Part shown: in pieces, positions 35,547-42,743 of the stretch | Layout of the letters: each line of letters starts with the position of its first letter | How positions within the stretch are numbered: the first letter of the stretch is position 1 | Assembly (NCBI RefSeq): GCF_001544915.2 | Contig: NZ_FCOE02000012.1 | Span: 62,001-126,000, forward strand | DNA length: 64,000 bases | Direction: 5' to 3' | Source of the DNA: Caballeronia pedi | Lineage (GTDB): Bacteria; Pseudomonadota; Gammaproteobacteria; Burkholderiales; Burkholderiaceae | The notes under the pieces: model-generated | What the model saw: the letters and a program-made list of their open reading frames with translations, nothing else | What the model was told of the DNA's origin: nothing | Database searches by the model: none | Program-made: the position numbers and the translations under genes

Positions 35547-36704
35547 ATGTATATCGTTCTTCCGACCGCTTCCGGCGCGTTCGAAAACTACACGCTCAAA
35601 GGCGACCCGATCGGCGGCGCGCCGGCGGGTGCGCCCTTCAACCGCATCGCGTATTCGGCGGCGCACGTCGTGGCCGATCCGCTTCGTAGCGGCGAGCTGA
35701 ATCAGCCCCTCGCGCTCGACTGGGCGCGCACCATCGAATACCGGCGTTATCTGATCGGCCAGGGGCTCGGCATCGCAGAAGCGATGGATACCGCGCAGCG
35801 CGGCATGGGCCTCACGTGGGAAACGGCGCGCGAGCTCGTCGAGCGCACGATGCGGGAAACGCGCGATCTGCCCGGTGCGCGCATCGCGTCGGGTTGCGGC
35901 ACCGATCATTTGCCCGCGCATCAGGCCGTTTCGTGCGACGACGTCATCCGCGCCTACGCCATGCAACTCGAAGCGATTCAGCGAACCGGCAGCCGGGTGA
36001 TCCTGATGGCGAGCCGCGCGCTGGCCCGCGTGGCGCGGCATCGCGATGACTATCTGCGCGTGTACCGCGAAGTGCTCGCGATGTGCGAAGAGCCCGTGAT
36101 CCTGCACTGGCTCGGCGACATGTTCGATCCGGCGCTCGCGGGCTACTGGGGCAGCGAGAATCTCGACGAAGCAGCGGACACGTGCCTCGCCGTCATCGGG
36201 GAGAACGCGTGCAAGATCGACGGCATCAAGATCTCGCTGCTCGACGATACCCGCGAGATTGCGTTCCGGCGCCGCCTTCCGGCAGACGTCAGGATGTACA
36301 CCGGTGACGATTTCAACTATCCGTCGCTCATCAAGGGCGATGAGCAAGGCTATTCCCACGCGCTGCTCGGCATCTTCGATGCGATCGCGCCGGCCGCTTC
36401 CCAGGCGCTCGCCGCACTCGCCGCCGGCGATCTCGCGCGCTACGAGCGCGTATTGCAGCCCACCGTGGCGCTCTCGCGTCACATCTTTCGCGCGCCGACG
36501 CAGTACTACAAGACGGGCGTGGTTTTTCTCGCCTACCTGAACGGATTTCAGCCGCATTTCTTCATGCCCGGCGGACACCACGGTGCGCGTCCGCCGCTTT
36601 ATCTGGCCGATGTTTTCCGTCTCGCCGATGGGGCGAATCTGTTGCGCGATCCCGATCTCGCGGTGCAGCGCATGCGGCTCGTCATGCAAACGTTCGGGCT
36701 GTGA
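35547..36704 (+). CDS. DUF993 protein, DHDPS-like TIM barrel
   Basis: A 385-residue protein that I place in DUF993, which is distantly like dihydrodipicolinate synthase-type class I aldolases. The ATG at 35547 (MYIVLPTASGAFENYTLKGD) is used; the frame stays open upstream inside the AroE-like gene but without family similarity. Visible blocks are IASGCGTDHLPAHQ, CEEPVILHWLGDMFDPAL and NACKIDGIKISLLDD, where the Lys of GIKIS sits where the Schiff-base lysine of DapA would be. The C-terminal half has YTGDDFNYPSLIKGD and GFQPHFFMPGGHHGARP. The reaction is unknown; a retro-aldol step on a keto acid is an inference. Confidence 0.78.
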   Translation: MYIVLPTASGAFENYTLKGDPIGGAPAGAPFNRIAYSAAHVVADPLRSGELNQPLALDWARTIEYRRYLIGQGLGIAEAMDTAQRGMGLTWETARELVERTMRETRDLPGARIASGCGTDHLPAHQAVSCDDVIRAYAMQLEAIQRTGSRVILMASRALARVARHRDDYLRVYREVLAMCEEPVILHWLGDMFDPALAGYWGSENLDEAADTCLAVIGENACKIDGIKISLLDDTREIAFRRRLPADVRMYTGDDFNYPSLIKGDEQGYSHALLGIFDAIAPAASQALAALAAGDLARYERVLQPTVALSRHIFRAPTQYYKTGVVFLAYLNGFQPHFFMPGGHHGARPPLYLADVFRLADGANLLRDPDLAVQRMRLVMQTFGL

Positions 36705-36724
36705 CCGTCGACGAGGAGACCCGC

Positions 36725-37576
36725 ATGGAATCGCTGGAGAACAGACTGCATCGATGCGCGATCAATACCGCGACGCTCGGGCATCGCGAGCCGCTCGATG
36801 TCACGCTCGAGCGCATAGCGCGCGCGGGCTTCGGCGGCGTGGCGCCGTGGCGGCATGAGGTCGAGGCGATAGGGGCGTCGGCGGTGGCGCGTCAGCTTCG
36901 GGCGCTGCAACTCACGGTAAGCGGCTACTGCCGCTCGACGTATCTGACCGGCGCGACGCGTGCGGAGCGGCGCGCGAGCATCGACAGCAACATCCAGGCG
37001 CTGCACGACGCGGCGGAACTCGACGCACGCTGTTTCGTGATGGTCGTGGGCGGCGTGAGTGCGGGCTCGCGTGATCTCGCAGGCGCGCGAATGCAGGTCG
37101 AGGAAGGCATCGCGCAGTTGCTCGCGGAGGCCCGGAAGCTGCGGATTGCGCTCGCGATCGAACCTCTGCATCCGATGTACGCGGCGGGCCGTTCGGTCGT
37201 CAACACCATTGGCCAGGCGCTCGCGCTGTGCGAGACGATCGCGCCAGACGATCCGTCGATGCTGGGTATCGCCATCGATATCTATCACTGCTGGTGGGAC
37301 CCGTTGCTTGCCGAGTCCATCGCCGATGCGGGCCGCGCGCGCCGGATACTTGCTTATCACGTCTCGGACTGGCTCGCCGACACGCAGGACATGTTGCTGG
37401 ACCGCGGCATGATGGGCGATGGCGTCGTGGATCTGAGGCACTTTCGTCACCGGATGGAGCAAGCGGGATACGACGGCATGGTGGAAGTCGAGCTGTTCTC
37501 GCGTGACCGCTGGTGGAAGGTGCAGCCGGACGAACTGCTTTCGGTGTGCGCGCAGAGATTGCAATCAGTTTGTTGA
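36725..37576 (+). CDS. Sugar phosphate isomerase/epimerase-like TIM barrel
   Basis: A 283-residue xylose-isomerase-like (AP endonuclease 2 fold) protein. The ATG at 36725 follows GAGGAGA; the GTG at 36701 is less likely. Metal-ligand candidates are Glu in LAIEPLHPMY, Asp and His in IAIDIYHCWWDP, His in ILAYHVSDW and Glu in GMVEVELFS, as in sugar isomerases and epimerases such as IolE/IolI. Its place with an AroE-like enzyme and a DUF993 aldolase suggests interconversion of a polyol-derived intermediate. Confidence 0.85.
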   Translation: MESLENRLHRCAINTATLGHREPLDVTLERIARAGFGGVAPWRHEVEAIGASAVARQLRALQLTVSGYCRSTYLTGATRAERRASIDSNIQALHDAAELDARCFVMVVGGVSAGSRDLAGARMQVEEGIAQLLAEARKLRIALAIEPLHPMYAAGRSVVNTIGQALALCETIAPDDPSMLGIAIDIYHCWWDPLLAESIADAGRARRILAYHVSDWLADTQDMLLDRGMMGDGVVDLRHFRHRMEQAGYDGMVEVELFSRDRWWKVQPDELLSVCAQRLQSVC

Positions 37577-37615
37577 AGACGGATGAATCGGGACAGTCAA
37601 GGAGAGAGAGGGGAT

Positions 37616-38113
37616 ATGACGCAACTGCAGAACGAAGGTGATTCCGTGCGGCGGGGCCGTTTGCTCGAGCCGGGCATGTATGACCTGAACGACCTCGAAG
37701 TAGGCGATCATTTCGCCACGTCCGGCATGACGGTGACGGAAACGCACATCGTCAATTTCGCCGGTGTGTCGGGCGACATGTACGACATTCATCTCGACGA
37801 CGTCGCTGCGCAGCAGGCGGGATTTCCCGGCCGGATCGCGCACGGACTGCTCGGCCTCGCACTCACCGATGGCCTGAAGACGCGCTCGCCGGTCCGCATG
37901 AGCGCGCTGGCGACCTTGAGCTGGAACTGGTCGTTCCGGTCGCCGCTTCTTATCGGCGACCGGATTCAGGTCGAGATCGAGGTCGTCGGCAAGCGCGTGA
38001 CGAAACGCGTCGACCGGGGGATCGCGACGCTCAGGCTGAGCGTGGTGAATCAACGGGGGACTGTCGTGCAGGATGGCGAAACGCTGCTGCTGATGGCGAA
38101 TCGAGCCTGGTGA
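37616..38113 (+). CDS. MaoC-like dehydratase (module B)
   Basis: A 165-residue hot-dog-fold protein, paralog of the one at 22453. The ATG at 37616 follows GAGAGG; an ATG at 37583 is possible. Catalytic block FAGVSGDMYDIHLDDVAAQQ with Asp and His, then FPGRIAHGLLGLAL. It is the last gene of module B and meets the next gene tail to tail with only 2 nt between stops. Confidence 0.89.
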   Translation: MTQLQNEGDSVRRGRLLEPGMYDLNDLEVGDHFATSGMTVTETHIVNFAGVSGDMYDIHLDDVAAQQAGFPGRIAHGLLGLALTDGLKTRSPVRMSALATLSWNWSFRSPLLIGDRIQVEIEVVGKRVTKRVDRGIATLRLSVVNQRGTVVQDGETLLLMANRAW

Positions 38114-38115
38114 AC

Positions 38116-38583
38116 TCAATCTTTCTCAGGGTACGCAATGTAACGGATGATCTTCCAGCTTCCGTCGGGCTGGCGGCCGAATACATCGAGACCCGTCTCA
38201 TCGTTCGACTCCTGTTTGCCGTTCCTGGCAAGAGTCGATCTCCATGTCAGGCGCACGATCGCGAGGTCACCGGAGACGATGATCTCCTTGATCTTGAGAT
38301 CGTAACGAAGCGATTGCGTAGTGTCGGCCAGCGCGTGGCGCAGACGGGCGCATAGCAACGGATAGGTCCGCTCGGGCGCGCCATAGAAATCGTAACGAAG
38401 GTCAGGGGCGAAAAGCTCGCAGATATGCTCGGCACGCCGTCCATTGAAATCTACGCGCCATTGTTCCAGAGAAGAGCGGATGGTGCTCGCCGGATCATTG
38501 TCGACTGTCGCTGCGTTCAGCGTGCAAGGAAGTGCGGTAAGGGCAATGCCGACCGTGGCGATGCGGAGTAACAGTCGAGTCAT
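38116..38583 (-). CDS. Exported NTF2/SnoaL-like protein
   Basis: A 155-residue protein with a signal peptide (LLLRIATVGIALTALPCTLNA) and an NTF2-like cone fold, seen in STIRSSLEQWRVDFNGRRAEHICELFAPD... up to VIVRLTW-like LAIVRLTWRSTL and DGSWKIIRYIAYPEKD. The start at 38583 has GGGAG upstream. Such proteins range from isomerases to ligand-binding proteins; no active site is evident. The gene stands alone on the minus strand. Confidence 0.8.
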   Translation of the reverse strand: MTRLLLRIATVGIALTALPCTLNAATVDNDPASTIRSSLEQWRVDFNGRRAEHICELFAPDLRYDFYGAPERTYPLLCARLRHALADTTQSLRYDLKIKEIIVSGDLAIVRLTWRSTLARNGKQESNDETGLDVFGRQPDGSWKIIRYIAYPEKD

Positions 38584-38809
38584 TCTGGCTCCCTGTATAT
38601 GCACGCGCAGCAATTTGGGGATTGCGCCCAACAATTGTAGTATGCGATACCACGGTTGGTGCTGAAAACCTCGAGCTTTTCGGTCGATCGATTGTGACCG
38701 CTTCCGCACCGGCGATTTGCAGCACCTCGCGTTTTTCGATCACTGATCTGCGCGGTGCAATCAGCGCGGTGCAACCGCTAGAATTGCGGTTTTAGCCCGG
38801 AACACGCGC

Positions 38810-40186
38810 ATGTCTTTTGCCTCGCTTGGCCTGATCGATCCGCTACTGCGCAATTTGCAGGACCTCAACTACCGGACACCTACGCCGGTGCAGACCAAGG
38901 CGATTCCTGCCGTATGCAGTGGCAGGGACGTCATGGCTGCGGCACAGACCGGCACTGGCAAAACGGCGGGTTTTGCGCTGCCGTTGTTGCAACGGCTGGT
39001 GCAACACGGTCCGGCGGTGTCAAGCAATCGCGCGCGTGTTCTGGTGCTGGTGCCCACGCGTGAACTGGCCGAACAGGTGCTGCAAAGCTTTATCGAATAC
39101 GGCAATGGCCTCGACTTGCGCTTTCTGGCCGCCTACGGCGGTGTGAGTATCAACCCGCAGATGATGAAGTTGCGCAAAGGCGTGGATGTGCTCGTCGCCA
39201 CGCCGGGCCGCTTGCTGGACCTCAATCGCCAGAACGCAGTGCAGTTCGATCGAGTACAAACGCTGGTTCTGGATGAAGCCGACCGCATGCTCGATCTGGG
39301 CTTTGCGCGCGAACTCAACGCGGTCTTTGCTGCGTTGCCCGCTCAGCGCCAGACCCTGCTGTTCTCCGCCACGTTTACCGATGATATCCGCGCCATGGCG
39401 GCGAGCATCCTGCGCGACCCCGTCAATATCAGCGTCAGCCCACCCAATGCCACGGCCAGCAAGATCAGGCAATGGGTGGTGCCGGTGGATAAAAAGAACA
39501 AGCCTGATCTCTTCATGCACCTCGTCGCCGAGAACGACTGGACGCACGCCCTCGTGTTCGTCAAAACGCGCAAGGGCGTGGATTACCTCGCGGCCATGCT
39601 GGATGAAGCGGGCTACGCGGTCGACACCATCCACGGCGACAAACCTCAGCCCGCGCGCCTGCGTGCCCTCGAGCGCTTCAAGTCAGGCGAAGTACAGATG
39701 CTGGTAGCCACCGATGTGGCGGCGCGCGGGCTGGATATCGATGACCTGCCGCTGGTGATCAACGTCGATCTGCCGATCGTCGCGCAAGACTATGTGCACC
39801 GTATTGGCCGTACCGGCCGCGCGGGCGCCAGCGGCGTGGCGGTGTCCCTCGTGTGTGCCGACGAAGCGCCGCAACTGGCTGCGATCGAAGCGCTGATCCG
39901 GCAAACGCTGCCCCGCGAGGAAGAGCCGGGTTTCGAAGCCGAACATCGAGTGCCGCAAACCAGCGCGACGGGCCAGATCATCAAGAAACCGAAAAAGCCC
40001 AAGAAGCCGAAAGTGCCGCAAGCTGCGTCTGGCGCCATGCAAAAACCGCCGATGCAAACTGGAGAGAACAAGCGCAAGCCTGCGGCGCGGCGCGCTGTGG
40101 CCGCGGACAGAGGCACAGGCTTGTCCAGTGGAAATCCATTCAACGTGCAAAAGCCAGCTGGCAAACGCGGCAAACGGCAACCCTGA
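38810..40186 (+). CDS. rhlE: DEAD-box RNA helicase, RhlE type
   Basis: A 458-residue ATP-dependent RNA helicase used in ribosome assembly and RNA turnover, often at low temperature. Motifs in order: Q motif (FASLGLIDPLLRNLQDLNYRTPTPVQ), AQTGTGKT, PTRELAEQV, TPGRLLDL, DEAD, SAT, then in domain 2 ALVFVKTRKGVDYLA, ATDVAARGLDID and HRIGRTGRAG. The C-terminal tail from about residue 380 is Lys/Pro-rich (KKPKKPKKPK), a nucleic-acid-binding extension typical of RhlE. The 226 bases before it hold no gene. Confidence 0.94.
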   Translation: MSFASLGLIDPLLRNLQDLNYRTPTPVQTKAIPAVCSGRDVMAAAQTGTGKTAGFALPLLQRLVQHGPAVSSNRARVLVLVPTRELAEQVLQSFIEYGNGLDLRFLAAYGGVSINPQMMKLRKGVDVLVATPGRLLDLNRQNAVQFDRVQTLVLDEADRMLDLGFARELNAVFAALPAQRQTLLFSATFTDDIRAMAASILRDPVNISVSPPNATASKIRQWVVPVDKKNKPDLFMHLVAENDWTHALVFVKTRKGVDYLAAMLDEAGYAVDTIHGDKPQPARLRALERFKSGEVQMLVATDVAARGLDIDDLPLVINVDLPIVAQDYVHRIGRTGRAGASGVAVSLVCADEAPQLAAIEALIRQTLPREEEPGFEAEHRVPQTSATGQIIKKPKKPKKPKVPQAASGAMQKPPMQTGENKRKPAARRAVAADRGTGLSSGNPFNVQKPAGKRGKRQP

Positions 40187-40222
40187 TCCGTCGGGATGAC
40201 TGACGCCGGCCCTCATCGAGCG

Positions 40223-40732
40223 TTACGCGCTTGCAGGGCGTCCAGTCTTGACCGTTTCGAGCGATTTGATTGCGGCGACGATTCGTTTGTCCGTCGCGGC
40301 GTCCAGCATGGCAAGCGCGGCACGCAACAACTCACTCTTCTTCACACGCAGGCCGTTGTCGAGACACTTTTTCTTGAGCGACGCAATCTTCGCGTAATCC
40401 GCCTTGGGCATGGTGAAGCTGTCGCGCACGACTTTCTCTTTCTTCGTGCGTTTGGTTTTGACAGCGCCTGTGGAAGCTGATGATTCGGGGGCACTCGTTG
40501 CCGGCTGTGCGGCGATTGTCTCGTCCTTCTGCGTGCCTGTTCTCGACTTCCGCCCTCCCGCTGCCTTCTTTGCCACGCTCGCCTTTGTTGCCTTCTTTAC
40601 TGCGGTGGAGGCGGTGACGATCTCCTCAGTGTTACTTTCCGCCTTTACGGGCAGCGATCTTTTCTTCGCCACGGTGCTCTTCGGAAAGTTGAAGGCCTTT
40701 TTGCTGGACGGTTCGGTTTTGGGTGTGCTCAT
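40223..40732 (-). CDS. Lys/Ala-rich protein with ribbon-helix-helix-like C-terminus
   Basis: A 169-residue protein. The first about 105 residues are Lys/Ala/Ser/Thr-rich and probably disordered, like histone H1-type tails (VAKKAAGGRKSRTGTQ). The C-terminal 60 residues have a beta-strand then two helices (RDSFTMPKADYAKIASLKKK, then LRVKKSELLRAALAML), which fits a ribbon-helix-helix DNA-binding fold. The ATG at 40732 follows GAGGAAGGG. A perfect inverted repeat 16 nt upstream may be its own operator. I do not recognise a named family. Confidence 0.72.
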   Translation of the reverse strand: MSTPKTEPSSKKAFNFPKSTVAKKRSLPVKAESNTEEIVTASTAVKKATKASVAKKAAGGRKSRTGTQKDETIAAQPATSAPESSASTGAVKTKRTKKEKVVRDSFTMPKADYAKIASLKKKCLDNGLRVKKSELLRAALAMLDAATDKRIVAAIKSLETVKTGRPASA

Positions 40733-40747
40733 TATCCCTTCCTCGTG

Positions 40748-40781
40748 GCGAAAGAAACAGTATATACGGTTTCTTTCGCCG
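40748..40781. promoter_or_regulatory. Perfect inverted repeat before the RHH-like gene
   Basis: GGCGAAAGAAAC and GTTTCTTTCGCC are exact reverse complements separated by 10 nt. On the minus strand the loop holds TATACT, with TTCAAC 16 nt upstream, so the repeat would wrap the promoter of the RHH-like gene. It could instead act as an RNA hairpin next to the Shine-Dalgarno. The rest of the gap 40782-41041 shows nothing clear. Confidence 0.6.
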
Positions 40782-41041
40782 TTGAACCCTGGGTCGAATT
40801 TCGTGATTTCCGGCGGGAAGACCATTTTGTGCGGCGTTGCACGCTGCACGGTCCGTCCACCGTTGCTTGGCGAATCCGCTCGGCTGCCGGACTGCAATTG
40901 CATCGCTCGACATTGGGAAAATCGCCCGCACATCCTAAGATCAGAGACAGCAACTCGAGCGCGCGACGGCAATCGCGCGCCATCACGTTGCGGAACTGCG
41001 TCGTCCCGTACCTTGCAAGGCACGCCGAGGAGTTCTGAACA

Positions 41042-42073
41042 ATGAAAACAAGACTGACTATTTCGAAGCGGCTGCTGGTTGCCGTCGTATTTTGCGTCTC
41101 CGCGTGCCATGCGGTCGCTGCGTTTTCCGCGGAGATTACCGGCGCCGGCTCTACCTTCGTTTATCCGCTATTGCTGAAATGGGCGGCCACATACCATACG
41201 AAGACGGGTCAGCGTGTCGATTACCAGCCCACCGGCTCAGGAAACGGCGTTCGACAGATCAAGGCCGCTAGAGTGACCTTCGGCGCCTCGGATATGCCGC
41301 TTGCGCCCGACGAGCTGCGGGCGGCGGGGTTGGCCCAGTTTCCTGTCGTGATTGGCGGTGTGGTGCCCGTCGTGAATCTTCCGGGCGTTGGTGCGGGGCA
41401 GATTCGCCTGTCCGGGCCGCTGCTCGCCGACATTTACCTTGGCAAGATCGTCAACTGGAATGATCCGGCTATCGTCTCGCTCAATCCCGGCGTCACGCTT
41501 CCGAATCTCAAGATCGTCGTCGTGCATCGGAACGAAAGCTCCGGCACCACCTTCAACTGGGTGAGCTTCCTCTCGCAGAGCAGCGCTTCCTGGAAGGGCA
41601 GTGTGGGTGCCGGCACGACGGTCAAGTGGCCGACCGGCGTCGGCGCTACCGGCAACGATGGGGTCGCGACGTACATCAGGAACGTGGAGGGGTCGATCGG
41701 TTACGTCGAGCTGACTTACGCACTGCAGCGGAATCTGGCCTATACGGCCGTGCAGAACCGAAGCGGGGCTTTCGTGCAGCCGTCACGAGCTACCTTCAGC
41801 GCGGCCGCAGCAGCAGCGGATTGGAACGACCGGCCAGACTTCTATCAGATCGTCACGGATGCGCCCGGCGAAAACGCATGGCCGATAGCCGGCGTGGTGT
41901 TCGTTCTCGTGCCGAGAGAGGCGAAGGACCCGGCAGCATCCAAAGCCGTGCTGGATTTCTTCAGATGGGCGCTCAACGAAGGGCAGGCCGACGCCGATGC
42001 CGAGCACTACGTGTCGTTGCCTGCTGCGCTCGTCAAGCAGATCGAGGCTTACTGGAGTCAGAACATCAAGTGA
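41042..42073 (+). CDS. pstS: PstS-type phosphate-binding protein, no permease nearby
   Basis: A 343-residue periplasmic phosphate-binding protein. The signal peptide ends near AAFSAE. The mature N-terminus ITGAGSTFVYPLLLKWA, then YQPTGSGNGVRQI, FGASDMPL, and HRNESSGTTFNWVSFL are the phosphate-binding loops of PstS. Length is normal. No pstCAB-phoU genes flank it, so it is an orphan paralog or a scavenging and sensing copy. I found no clear Pho box upstream. It converges on the Nudix gene. Confidence 0.9.
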   Translation: MKTRLTISKRLLVAVVFCVSACHAVAAFSAEITGAGSTFVYPLLLKWAATYHTKTGQRVDYQPTGSGNGVRQIKAARVTFGASDMPLAPDELRAAGLAQFPVVIGGVVPVVNLPGVGAGQIRLSGPLLADIYLGKIVNWNDPAIVSLNPGVTLPNLKIVVVHRNESSGTTFNWVSFLSQSSASWKGSVGAGTTVKWPTGVGATGNDGVATYIRNVEGSIGYVELTYALQRNLAYTAVQNRSGAFVQPSRATFSAAAAAADWNDRPDFYQIVTDAPGENAWPIAGVVFVLVPREAKDPAASKAVLDFFRWALNEGQADADAEHYVSLPAALVKQIEAYWSQNIK

Positions 42074-42101
42074 GCTCCGAAACTCGAACGCAGCACTTGC
42101 A

Positions 42102-42479
42102 CTATTTCCCCCGACCGTTCTTTCGCTTTTGACTCGCCAGCCGCACGATGTCGTCGGTTGGCGTGCTCGTCAGGAGCCGCCGCATCTCGTCCAGCTCCAC
42201 CCAGCGACACTTGGATATTTCGTTGTTGGGACGCGGTTTGGCGCGGTTCGAAATGTCGCAGTAAAAGACGTGGTGATGTTTCTGCTTGCTCTTGAAGTCG
42301 AAGAGGTATTTCGCCGACTTGCCGGACAGTCGCGTTTCTTCCTTGAGCTCGCGGAGCGCGGCATCGGCCAGATGCTCGCCACGCTTGAGCATTCCGCCCG
42401 GAAGCGCCCATTTGGATTCCCTTGCAACGAGCAAAATCCGTCTGCCTTTGCGACAGATGACAGTGGCGCGTTTCTTCAA
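42102..42479 (-). CDS. Nudix hydrolase, TTG start
   Basis: A 125-residue Nudix-fold pyrophosphohydrolase. The Nudix box G-x5-E-x7-REL-x-EE is complete in GGMLKRGEHLADAALRELKEE. The N-terminus KKRATVICRKGRRILLVARE is typical. The start codon is TTG at 42479 with GGAG 7 nt upstream; there is no in-frame ATG. Likely substrates are nucleoside diphosphate derivatives, but this cannot be specified. The 264 bases to the glycogen phosphorylase gene carry no gene. Confidence 0.9.
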   Translation of the reverse strand: MKKRATVICRKGRRILLVARESKWALPGGMLKRGEHLADAALRELKEETRLSGKSAKYLFDFKSKQKHHHVFYCDISNRAKPRPNNEISKCRWVELDEMRRLLTSTPTDDIVRLASQKRKNGRGK

Positions 42480-42743
42480 GTTTGAACTCCGCGTTTTTTT
42501 CTAAATGCCGATGCCTCGTCTCTTGTTCACGCGCGATGCGCGCAGCAATGCTATTACAAAACCGGTTGAACTTGCCATCGAATAATTTGCAGGTGAGCGT
42601 AACAAACTGGGCCGTCTGACATAAAAGTTTCATCGAACCGTGATCGAGGCGCCGCATTCAAGTCTGTCACTCGCTTGCTGTCAACCGATCGACACACAAG
42701 CGGACCATGCTTCCTGATCGCACACCGCGAACAGGGATAGATC

